Of a DNA stretch of 39,399 nt, positions 32,843-39,399 are shown piece after piece. The DNA is from Gemmatimonadales bacterium (GTDB taxonomy: Bacteria; Gemmatimonadota; Gemmatimonadetes; Palauibacterales; Palauibacteraceae): NCBI GenBank assembly GCA_009841005.1, contig VXMR01000016.1, positions 1 to 39,399 of the forward strand, given 5' to 3'. Positions within the stretch are counted from its first letter, which is position 1, and every line of letters starts with the position of its first letter. A model generated the notes under the pieces. It worked only from the letters and a program-made list of their open reading frames with translations, had not been told where the DNA came from and searched no databases. Both the position numbers and the translations under genes were made by a program.

Positions 32843-33190
32843 ATGAGAACCATCGTCACCGCGCGTAACACCGATGTTTCCGACATTCGCGAGATCATCG
32901 AGACTCGCTTCACGAGTCTGACTCGCTTCGAGCCGCGCGCCTCGAAGGCCGAGGTCGTATTCACCGGAGAGAAGACCCAGGTACGCGCGGCGGCCGTGGT
33001 CAGCGTCGACCGCGCCCGTCCCGTGCATGGAGAGGCTGCGGGTCCCGACCCCCGCACGGCGCTCGACCGGCTCGCGGACAAGTTGGGAAACCAGCTCCGA
33101 CGCAACCATGACCGGTACAACGAACACTCCGCGCCGCCGATGGATGAACTGTTCGGGAGCCCCTTCGAGGCGGACGGAGAGCCCGGATGA
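32843..33190 (+). CDS. hpf: Ribosome hibernation-promoting factor / S30AE protein, short form
   Basis: A 115-residue protein with the HPF/RaiA pattern: an N-terminal beta-alpha-beta fold (MRTIVTARNTDVSDIREIIETRFTSLTRF), central strands (KAEVVFTGEKTQVRAAAVVSV), and a helix rich in basic residues (RTALDRLADKLGNQLRRNHDRY). It lacks the C-terminal dimerisation domain of long HPF. Such proteins bind the decoding region and keep ribosomes inactive in stationary phase. The short form just before hprK and PTS genes resembles the hpf-ptsN-hprK neighbourhood of many proteobacteria. It overlaps hprK by ATGA. Confidence 0.85.
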   Translation: MRTIVTARNTDVSDIREIIETRFTSLTRFEPRASKAEVVFTGEKTQVRAAAVVSVDRARPVHGEAAGPDPRTALDRLADKLGNQLRRNHDRYNEHSAPPMDELFGSPFEADGEPG

Positions 33191-34143
33191 CCCTCACGGT
33201 CGCGTCGCTGCTTCGGCGCAAGCGGGAGGCGTTTTCGCTCACGGTCGTCGCCGGCGAGTCCGGCCTGGAGCGCGGCATCGAAGTGCCGGAAGTCTCGTCG
33301 CCGGGACTCGCGCTGGCCGGCTACAGGGAGCGCTTCGTCTCCCAGCGGGTGCTCATCTTCGGCGAAACGGAGATCGCCTACCTCGAGAGCCTCCGCGCTT
33401 CGGAACGCGCCGCTGCTCTCACGTTCGTGTTCGAATCCGGTGTTCCCTGCGCGATCATCACCAAGAATCAGGCAGCGCCGGCGGAACTCGTCTCCGCGGC
33501 GGAGGCGGCCGGCGTCGCAGTGCTCGAAACGCCTCTCAAGACGGGAGACTTCTACCGGCGGCTGCAGCCCTATCTCGAGGAAGAGTTCGCGCCGCGGACC
33601 TCGCTCCACGGATCTCTCGCGGATGTGTACGGGATCGGCCTCCTTTTCATGGGTCCGTCCGGCATCGGCAAGAGCGAGTGCGTGCTCGATCTGGTGGAGC
33701 GGGGCCACCGTCTCGTCGCCGACGATCTCATCCTCGTACACCGCCGCCAGAGCGACATCCTCCTCGGGCGCGCGCATGAAAACCAGCGCCACCACATGGA
33801 GATCCGGGGCGTGGGGATCATCGATGTGCGCGCCATGTTCGGGATCCGGGCCGTGCGCCAGCAGAAGCGAATCGAAGTTGTCGTCGAACTCGAGGTATGG
33901 GGAGACCGCGACGATTACGACCGGACGGGTCTCGAGGTGGAGGAATGCGAGATCCTGGGCGCGAAGCTGCCGAAGGTCCGCATCCCCCTGAACCCGGGAA
34001 AGAACATCACCGTCATCGCCGAAGTCGTGGCCATGAACCACCTCCTGCGCTATTCCGGAGAAGATCCGGCGGCGGCTTTCGAGCGCGACCTCATCGAGCG
34101 CATGCGGCCGGTGCGCGACTACCTGGAGTCCGATGACGAATGA
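33187..34143 (+). CDS. hprK: HPr kinase/phosphorylase
   Basis: A 318-residue bifunctional enzyme that phosphorylates and dephosphorylates HPr at its regulatory serine. The N-terminal domain precedes a catalytic domain with Walker A GPSGIGKS at 156-163, LVADDLILV, and the signature HHMEIRGVGIIDVRAMFGI. The conserved Leu-His-Gly (residue 139-141 region) before it is also present. The HPr encoded downstream keeps a target serine, so kinase and substrate are in one cluster. ATG 33187 overlaps hpf; its 3' end overlaps the EIIA start by 11 nt. Confidence 0.95.
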   Translation: MTLTVASLLRRKREAFSLTVVAGESGLERGIEVPEVSSPGLALAGYRERFVSQRVLIFGETEIAYLESLRASERAAALTFVFESGVPCAIITKNQAAPAELVSAAEAAGVAVLETPLKTGDFYRRLQPYLEEEFAPRTSLHGSLADVYGIGLLFMGPSGIGKSECVLDLVERGHRLVADDLILVHRRQSDILLGRAHENQRHHMEIRGVGIIDVRAMFGIRAVRQQKRIEVVVELEVWGDRDDYDRTGLEVEECEILGAKLPKVRIPLNPGKNITVIAEVVAMNHLLRYSGEDPAAAFERDLIERMRPVRDYLESDDE

Positions 34144-34534
34144 CCGGGTCCGCGGCGTCGTCGTGGCGCACGCGGAGCTCGCGCAGGCCCTCGTGTCCGC
34201 CGTCGAAACCATCAGCGGCGTCCGGGGGGCCCTGCGTGCCGTGAGCAACGAAGGCCGGGGACCCGAAGAACTCGCCGAGATCATCGGAGAGGCGGCGGCG
34301 GGGGCGGAGACGATCCTCTTCGTGGATCTCGCGGGCGGCAGCTGCGGTCTCGCCGGCCTTCAGCACGTGCGGGAGAGCCGAGGCTGCGCGTGGGTCGCAG
34401 GCGTCAACCTCCCGATGCTGCTCGACTTCGTCTTTCATCGCGAAATGCCGATGGCGACGCTCGTCCCCCGTCTGGTCCGGAAGGGGCAGGCCGGGCAGCG
34501 CGCGCACCCGTCTCCGCCGGCCGGGACCGACTGA
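34133..34534 (+). CDS. PTS mannose-family EIIA component
   Basis: A 133-residue EIIA of the mannose/sorbose family. VRGVVVAHAELAQALVSAVETISG places the phosphate-accepting histidine at residue 13, and ILFVDLAGGSCGLAGLQ matches the second conserved loop (which usually reads DLxGGSP). NLPMLLDFVF is typical too. It takes phosphate from HPr and passes it to EIIB. It starts at ATG 34133 inside the end of hprK and precedes EIIB by 8 nt. It has no EIIB domain fused. In some bacteria such an EIIA next to hprK is only regulatory, but here EIIB, C and D follow, so transport is plausible. Confidence 0.9.
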   Translation: MTNDRVRGVVVAHAELAQALVSAVETISGVRGALRAVSNEGRGPEELAEIIGEAAAGAETILFVDLAGGSCGLAGLQHVRESRGCAWVAGVNLPMLLDFVFHREMPMATLVPRLVRKGQAGQRAHPSPPAGTD

Positions 34535-34542
34535 GCGGGACC

Positions 34543-35022
34543 ATGCCGCTCGAACTCCTGCGGATCGATGAGCGTCTGATACACGGCCAGGTACTCGTGG
34601 GGTGGGGGCGTCCGCTGGACCTCGACTTCTACATCGTCGTCGATGACGCTCTCGCTTCCAGCGAGTGGGAGCAGGAGCTCTGGGCCAGCGCGCTCGCCGA
34701 CGAGGAGAGCGCGGAATTCCTGGGGGTGGACGAGGCGATCCGGCGCTTCGGGGAACTCGGCCGCCGGGCGGAGCGCGGGGCGCTCCTCACGCGGGATACG
34801 CGGACGATGCGGGCGCTGGCCGAGCCCGGCTGCCTCGATGGGCGGACCGTGAACGTCGGAGGCGTGTACGCCGCGGAGGGGCGGAAGAAGATCCTGGACT
34901 ACGTCCATCTCTCTCCGGAGGAGATCGAGGACCTGCGGGTGATCGGTGAGCGCGCTTCCGTGAGCGCACGGAGCCTCCCCACCCAGCGGGAGGTTCGTCT
35001 CGACGCGCGGAGGCTCCGATGA
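34543..35022 (+). CDS. PTS mannose/sorbose-family EIIB component
   Basis: A 159-residue EIIB. The opening LELLRIDERLIHGQVLVGWG has the phosphorylated histidine at residue 14, the family hallmark. VNVGGVYAAEGRKKILDYVHLSPEEIEDL is also conserved (NvGg...k). It accepts phosphate from EIIA and donates it to the sugar during transport by EIIC/EIID. ATG 34543 was chosen by family fit; an upstream frame extension is not family-like. Its end overlaps the EIIC gene by ATGA. Confidence 0.92.
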   Translation: MPLELLRIDERLIHGQVLVGWGRPLDLDFYIVVDDALASSEWEQELWASALADEESAEFLGVDEAIRRFGELGRRAERGALLTRDTRTMRALAEPGCLDGRTVNVGGVYAAEGRKKILDYVHLSPEEIEDLRVIGERASVSARSLPTQREVRLDARRLR

Positions 35023-35717
35023 CGGGCGTCGAGCTTTCCGCCGGCGACTGGGCGCTGGCTTGCCTGCTCGGTGCGGCGATCGGTCTCGACGGGGTGTCCT
35101 GGCCTCAGGCCATGTGGTCCCGCCCCATCGTGGCGGGTACGCTGGGAGGACTGCTCTTCGGGGCACCCGCCGCGGGGTGCCTGGTCGGAGTCTGGCTGGA
35201 ACTCGTCCTGTCACGGCATCCCCCCTTCGGCGGTGCGCGGCACCCGGAGACCGGACCCGCGGCCTTCACGGCCGGAGCCGCCTACGCGGCCGCCGGGGAT
35301 GGCGCCCCGATCGGCATCGTCGCCGCGGTCGCGGTCGGCTGGGCGATCGGGTGGACCGGCGCCCACTCGGTGACCCTCCTGCGACGCGTGACGCCGAGCC
35401 TCGTCTCGCGACCCGAGGGCTTCCGCGGGGGGGCGGCCGCCCTCGCGCGACGCCACAGGCTGGCGATCGCCCTGGACGCTCTGCGCGCCGGACTCCTCGT
35501 CGCTGCGCTATTCGTGCCCTCCGTGCTGTTCGTTCGTTTGCTGTCGACGCAGCCGCCCGGCGCGGCGGGCGCTGCGTGGTGGCCCGTTGTCGCGGGAATT
35601 GGCCTCGCCGCCGGCGCGGGCGTCGCGGCGCGCGGGCTCGGCGCGCGAGACCGCCACTGGCCGGCGCTGGCCGCGGGATGCGTCCTCGGAACCCTGCTCG
35701 TCCGAGTGTTCACATGA
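35019..35717 (+). CDS. PTS mannose/sorbose-family EIIC membrane component
   Basis: A 232-residue, very hydrophobic protein with several transmembrane segments: LACLLGAAIGLDGVSWPQAM, IVAGTLGGLLFG, AAGCLVGVWLELVLS, IGIVAAVAVGWAIGW, and LLVAALFVPSVLFV. The early GLDGVSWPQAM and PIVAGTLGGLLFGAPAAGCLVGVWLEL match the EIIC pattern, in which a WPQ motif follows the first helix. It is slightly shorter than typical EIIC (about 260). It should form the sugar channel with EIID. Very high GC and low-complexity Ala/Gly make fine motif reading uncertain, but its place between EIIB and EIID supports the call. Confidence 0.87.
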   Translation: MTGVELSAGDWALACLLGAAIGLDGVSWPQAMWSRPIVAGTLGGLLFGAPAAGCLVGVWLELVLSRHPPFGGARHPETGPAAFTAGAAYAAAGDGAPIGIVAAVAVGWAIGWTGAHSVTLLRRVTPSLVSRPEGFRGGAAALARRHRLAIALDALRAGLLVAALFVPSVLFVRLLSTQPPGAAGAAWWPVVAGIGLAAGAGVAARGLGARDRHWPALAAGCVLGTLLVRVFT

Positions 35718-36442
35718 TGCCGCGCAAGAGGGACTTCGCGCGTGCCATTTCGCGCAGTTTCTCCATCCAGGGCTCATGGAACGACCGTACGATGACGGGG
35801 CCCGGGATGGCGCATGCGCTCGCCCCGCTGCTCGCGCGCATTCACGAGGGCGACCCCGCCGCGTTCCGGCGGGCCGTCCAGCGCCACTCGCGAGCTTTCA
35901 ATGCGCATCCGTACTTGGCCCCCGTGGCGATCGGGGCCCTCGCGCGCCTCGAATTCGATGGAGAGGACCCCGACACCCTGTTGCGCTTCCGTTCCGCGCT
36001 CCGCGCGCCGCTGGGAGCGCTGGGCGACGGGGTTGCGTGGGCCGGATGGCGGCCCTTCTGCGCGTCCGCCGCGGGCATCGGGTTCTTGCTTGGACTCGAC
36101 CCGCTGTTCGCTGCCGGCTCTTTCCTTCTCCTGTACAATGCCGGCCACGTCACCCTCCGCGTCTGGGGGCTGCGCTGCGGCTGGAGGTCGGGCCGGTCCG
36201 TGGCCTCCGTGTTGAAGCGCGCCCCTCTGCGCCGGATCGAGAGCGCGCTCGTGCGGGCAAACCAGGTGCTCATAGGGGTCCTCGCCGCGCTGCTCGTGGG
36301 CCGGCTTCCGGGAACCGGCGACGCCCTCTGGAGGGACGGCGGTGCAGTCATCGCGGCGTTGATGGGTTACCTTGTCCCCCGACACATCTCGGCGGTCGCC
36401 ATGGCGAGCCTGCTTGCCGCGTGCGCGGTGTGGCTCCTGTGA
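35714..36442 (+). CDS. PTS mannose-family EIID membrane component
   Basis: A 242-residue protein. The N-terminal FARAISRSFSIQGSWNDRTMTGPGMAHALAPLL corresponds to the EIID opening (usually RSFxxQxSWNYERMQxxGxxxAL). FNAHPYLAPVAIGALARLE and PLGALGDGVAWAGWRPF, with GD and WxxxRP, are also conserved. Hydrophobic segments follow in the C half. It pairs with EIIC to form the transporter. It is somewhat shorter than usual (about 270-300). It starts at ATG 35714 on the EIIC stop. A 79-nt gap follows before HPr. Confidence 0.88.
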   Translation: MMPRKRDFARAISRSFSIQGSWNDRTMTGPGMAHALAPLLARIHEGDPAAFRRAVQRHSRAFNAHPYLAPVAIGALARLEFDGEDPDTLLRFRSALRAPLGALGDGVAWAGWRPFCASAAGIGFLLGLDPLFAAGSFLLLYNAGHVTLRVWGLRCGWRSGRSVASVLKRAPLRRIESALVRANQVLIGVLAALLVGRLPGTGDALWRDGGAVIAALMGYLVPRHISAVAMASLLAACAVWLL

Positions 36443-36521
36443 GCGTCCGGACAGGCGGTACAGCCTTCCGCGACGCACGGCTCGACGCCGATCGTTCGCT
36501 CGACCGGGGCGGAGGATTTCT

Positions 36522-36830
36522 GTGACGGTACGACACGAAGCAGCGGTACGTATTCAGAACCGGCTGGGGCTGCACGCCCGCCCGGCCGCTGAGTTCGTTA
36601 AGCTGGCGAGCCGGTTCCGGGCCGAGGTGCGGGTCGAGAAGGATGAGCTGGAGGTGAACGGGAAGAGCATCATGGGCGTGATGATGCTCGCGGCCGAGGC
36701 CGGCGCCTCCATCCGTATCCGGGCCACGGGATCCGACGCGGAAAACGCCGTCGACTCCCTCACCGAACTCGTCCTGTCCGGGTTCAGCGAGGAACTCGAT
36801 CCGGACGCGGGCATGGACGGGCTTGCGTGA
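36522..36830 (+). CDS. ptsH: Phosphocarrier protein HPr
   Basis: A 102-residue HPr. NRLGLHARPAAEFVKLASRF carries the EI-phosphorylated histidine (residue 18, equal to His15) and NGKSIMGVMML the regulatory serine (residue 49, equal to Ser46) that HprK would modify. It has about 15 extra residues at the C-terminus compared with typical HPr (85-90). The start is GTG 36522, 5 nt after a strong GGAGGA at 36511-36516; the frame is open further upstream but is not family-like. It overlaps ptsI by GTGA. Presence of both phosphorylation sites fits the neighbouring HprK and EI. Confidence 0.93.
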   Translation: MTVRHEAAVRIQNRLGLHARPAAEFVKLASRFRAEVRVEKDELEVNGKSIMGVMMLAAEAGASIRIRATGSDAENAVDSLTELVLSGFSEELDPDAGMDGLA

Positions 36831-38566
36831 GCGAGGTCATTCACGGGATCGGGGCGGCGCCGGGGCGGGCTCTCGGCGTGGCTCGGCGACTCGAGCGTCA
36901 TGAGTGGCGACCCGAGCACAAGACGATCCCGTCCGACGCCGTCGAGCGCGAGGTCGCGCGCTTCGAGGAGGCGCGGGCCTGGGCTGCCGACCGCGTCCGG
37001 GACACGCGTGAAGAGGCGGCTCGCTCGCTGGGCGAGGTGGAAGCGAACATCTTCGACCCGCAGATCCTCATCCTCTCGGACCCCGACCTCGTCGCAGGCA
37101 CGATCCGCTATATCCGCGAGAACTTCCTTTCCGCGGAGCGCGCCCTCGACTGGCGCCTGACCGAGCTTCGGACGGCGATCGTCGATGCGGGGCACTTCAT
37201 GGTCGTTGATCGCCTGGCCGATCTGCGGGACATCCGGTCCCGCGTGCTCGCGCGGCTCACCGGGCGTAACGAAGATCCCCTTGCCCTTCCGGAGGAACCG
37301 GGGCTGATCGCCATCGACGACCTCACGCCCAGCTTCGCCGTGCGCCTCGATCCGGAACTCGTCCTCGGCGTGGCGAGCGGATCCGGGTCCCGCACCTCGC
37401 ACAGCACGCTGGTCGTCCGCTCGCTCGGGATTCCGGCGGTCGTCGGACTCGGCGCGGACCTCGCGAAGATCGAAGACGGTACCACCGTTCTCCTCGACGG
37501 AGGCAACGGTCGCGTCCTGCTCGAGCCGACGGAGGCCGAGACGGCGGCACACCTGCAGATGGTCCGCCGCCTTTCCGGTCGTCCCGCCGCCGACCTCACC
37601 CGCGAACCCGCGCCTCTGCTGACGGCGGACGGCGTCCGCGTTCACCTTCGCGCCAACATCGATCAACCGCACGATGTGCCGGCGGCCCGGCGCGTGGGTG
37701 CCGAGGGGGTCGGACTCTTCCGGTCCGAATTCCTCGTCATCGGGCGGAGGGTGATTCCAAGCGAAGAGGAGCAGTACGAAGCCTACCGAGAGGTTGTGGA
37801 CGGCTTCCCGAACCAGCCCGTGACGCTCCGGACGTTCGATATCGGCGGCGACAAGTTCCCGCTTTTTCTCGACCTCCCTCCGGAGGAAAACCCCTATCTG
37901 GGCTGGCGCGCGATTCGCGTCTGCCTGGACAGGCCCCAGCTCTTCCGCAACCAGCTGCGCGCCGCGATCCGGGCCGGTGGACCGGAGGCCCGCATGCGGA
38001 TCCTGGTCCCGTTCGTGATCTGTGAGACCGAGATCCTGCGCACGAAGGAGATCGTCGCCGAAGTCGGCCGCGAGCTGGGTCAGACCGAGCCCGCCTCCTT
38101 CGGCGTGATGGTGGAAACGCCCGCGCTTGCGGACACGCTCGATCTCGTGGGACGGCACCTGGACTTCATCAGCCTCGGCACGAACGACCTGACGCAGTAT
38201 TCCCTGGCGGTGGACCGCGGCAACGCCAGACTCCAGCATCTCTCGAACCCAATGCATCCGGCGCTCATCCGCAGCTACGAGCGGATCTTCAACACGGCCA
38301 GCGCCCTCGGCCTCGATATCGGCGTGTGCGGAGACCTTGCCGCGGAACCGGTGGGGCTCGCCCTCCTGCTCGCCCTCGGCTACCGGGATTTCAGTCTCGC
38401 GCCCACGTCGATCCCCGAGATGAGGGAACTCGTGGGGCTCCTTTCCGTGGCGGAGCTGTCCGAGCTCTGGAGCCGCGCCGGCGCCCCGCCCGGGATGCCG
38501 GGCGAACTTCTCGCGCGGCTGGAGGACGCCATTCCGGTGGAGCCGTCACCGCTGTACGTCTCCTGA
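36827..38566 (+). CDS. ptsI: PTS Enzyme I (phosphoenolpyruvate-protein phosphotransferase)
   Basis: A 579-residue EI that takes phosphate from phosphoenolpyruvate and gives it to HPr. The N-terminal half contains the active-site histidine at about 192 in [22 protein letters not shown] (canonical TSHxAI; here TSHST). The C-terminal PEP-binding barrel has [52 protein letters not shown] and GVCGDLAA. Length is normal. It starts at GTG 36827, overlapping HPr. With EIIA-D and HPr it completes a phosphotransfer chain in one cluster. Confidence 0.95.
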   Translation: MSEVIHGIGAAPGRALGVARRLERHEWRPEHKTIPSDAVEREVARFEEARAWAADRVRDTREEAARSLGEVEANIFDPQILILSDPDLVAGTIRYIRENFLSAERALDWRLTELRTAIVDAGHFMVVDRLADLRDIRSRVLARLTGRNEDPLALPEEPGLIAIDDLTPSFAVRLDPELVLGVASGSGSRTSHSTLVVRSLGIPAVVGLGADLAKIEDGTTVLLDGGNGRVLLEPTEAETAAHLQMVRRLSGRPAADLTREPAPLLTADGVRVHLRANIDQPHDVPAARRVGAEGVGLFRSEFLVIGRRVIPSEEEQYEAYREVVDGFPNQPVTLRTFDIGGDKFPLFLDLPPEENPYLGWRAIRVCLDRPQLFRNQLRAAIRAGGPEARMRILVPFVICETEILRTKEIVAEVGRELGQTEPASFGVMVETPALADTLDLVGRHLDFISLGTNDLTQYSLAVDRGNARLQHLSNPMHPALIRSYERIFNTASALGLDIGVCGDLAAEPVGLALLLALGYRDFSLAPTSIPEMRELVGLLSVAELSELWSRAGAPPGMPGELLARLEDAIPVEPSPLYVS

Positions 38567-38673
38567 ACCCTCAGCGGGGACGTTGCCTCCGCCCGGTCGG
38601 GCGGCCACTATCTTGGCCGCTACGCCTTCCGCGGCACTCTGCCGCAAACCTCCAAGTGGGAGAATCAGCTTCG
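38567..38673 (+). promoter_or_regulatory. metK leader with overlapping small hairpins
   Basis: 107 nt between ptsI and metK. CCGCCC 38589-38594 pairs with GGGCGG 38599-38604. GCGGCCA 38601-38607 pairs with TGGCCGC 38614-38620. These two stems share bases 38601-38604, so they exclude each other. GCGGCA 38631-38636 pairs with TGCCGC 38641-38646. CTCC 38651-38654 can pair with GGAG 38660-38663, covering the likely ribosome binding site. TTGCCT at 38583 and TATCTT at 38609 resemble -35/-10 boxes but the 20-nt spacing is long. I do not recognise a known SAM riboswitch. Confidence 0.4.
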
Positions 38674-39399
38674 TGAAGGGGATACAACCGTTTTCCTCCG
38701 AATCCGTGACCGAGGGACACCCCGACAAGATCGCGGATCAGATCTCGGACGCGGTCCTGGACCGGATCCTCGCGGAGGACGACCGGGGCCGGGTCGCATG
38801 CGAGACGCTCGTGACGACCGGCCTCGTCCTCGTGACCGGCGAGATCACGACGTCCGCCCGGATGGACATCGCGGCCATCGCCCGGGAAGTGCTGCGTGAC
38901 ATCGGCTATACGCGCGCGGAGCACGGGATCCAGTGGGACACGTGCAGCGTACTCACCGCAATCGACGAGCAGTCGGCGAACATCGCCCAGGGCGTGGATG
39001 TCGGTGGCGCCGGAGATCAGGGGATGATGTTCGGATACGCGACCAATGAGACGCCGGAGCTGATGCCCCTGCCCATCATGCTGGCGCACGCGCTGGTGAA
39101 GCGCCTCGCCGACGTGCGGCGAGCTGGCGTAATCGGCTGGCTGCGGCCGGACGGGAAGGCCCAGGTGTCGGTCGAATACCGGGACGGAGAGCCGGCCCGC
39201 GTCACGGCGGTGGTCGTTTCGGCCCAGCACGACGGGGATATCGCACAGAACGACATCGAGGCGGCGATCCGGAAAGAGGTCATCGGGCCCGTTCTGCCGG
39301 ACGAGCTCTACGACGAAGGCCGCGCACAGTGCCACATCAACCCCACGGGTCGTTTCGAGATCGGCGGACCGCAGGGCGATGCGGGCCTCACGGGGCGGA
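38674..39399 (+). CDS. metK: S-adenosylmethionine synthetase (5' part, runs off the window)
   Basis: 242 codons of MetK, which makes SAM from methionine and ATP. The opening [24 protein letters not shown] holds the ATP/methionine-binding histidine (GHPDK). Next come [43 protein letters not shown] with [16 protein letters not shown], and [21 protein letters not shown] at the window edge. The start is GTG 38674 with GGGAG about 10 nt upstream. The usual length is about 390, so roughly 150 residues lie beyond 39399. No frameshift is seen. Confidence 0.95.

Noticed and set aside
33427..33445. TTCGAATCC, resembling a tRNA T-loop
   Set aside because: It is inside hprK coding sequence with no acceptor or anticodon stem around it. 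No tRNA gene was found in the window.
38589..38604. CCGCCC/GGGCGG hairpin as intrinsic terminator of ptsI
   Set aside because: No T-tract follows; the sequence continues into a second overlapping stem.
1..39399. CRISPR array or intact insertion sequence
   Set aside because: No regularly spaced repeats of 20-40 bp with unique spacers, and no transposase or integrase motifs, were seen on either strand.

Overview
The window is GC-rich bacterial chromosome with very tight gene packing. Many genes start on the stop codon of the gene before (ATGA, GTGA or TTGA overlaps), and GTG starts are common. The gene content fits a Gemmatimonadota-type organism or a relative: an AroA-Cmk fusion, an HprK-controlled mannose-type PTS, propionyl-CoA carboxylase with methylmalonyl-CoA mutase, and heme-copper oxidase genes. 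That assignment is an inference from gene content, not from a marker gene.

There are two parts. Bases 1 to about 7,930 form an accessory, defence-type island. It holds the tail of an unrecognised charged protein, a leftward HicB-HicB-HicA toxin/antitoxin cluster followed by a small zinc-ribbon ORF, and, divergently, a three-gene unit: a type III-like restriction subunit (Res), a PIN-domain ribonuclease and a beta-class DNA methyltransferase (Mod). The island looks less GC-rich than the rest (a 60-base sample at 2341-2400 has 32 G+C; one at 13081-13140 has 50). Inside mod is a perfect 25-bp inverted repeat. The island abuts a cytochrome oxidase subunit III gene whose coxA/coxB partners are not in the window.

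From about 7,930 to the end is core genome. First come oxidase subunits III and IV and, on the opposite strand, a DUF4159 protein. Next is a chain of E1-alpha dehydrogenase, an unknown protein, RNase Z and the AroA-Cmk fusion. Then rpsA follows, with a good sigma-70-type promoter overlapping the end of aroA-cmk. Downstream everything is on the plus strand: a ligand-binding lipoprotein; acyl-CoA carboxylase (carboxyltransferase, biotin carboxylase, biotin carrier) with the mutase large subunit (propionate/odd-chain/branched-chain carbon to succinyl-CoA); an FmdB zinc ribbon; argS; a PfkB sugar kinase; purM; a full riboflavin set (ribD, ribE, ribBA, ribH) with nusB; and a group 4 glycosyltransferase. 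Last is a hibernation factor-HprK-EIIA-EIIB-EIIC-EIID-HPr-EI cluster encoding a complete mannose-family PTS with its own HPr kinase, followed by the 5' part of metK, which runs off the window.

I see no rRNA, tRNA, CRISPR array, intact insertion sequence or transposase. No stretch over 300 bases lacks a gene. The points most worth a second look are the PIN nuclease locked between res and mod, the quasi-palindrome in the methyltransferase specificity region, the doubled HicB, and the small alternative-hairpin leader before metK.
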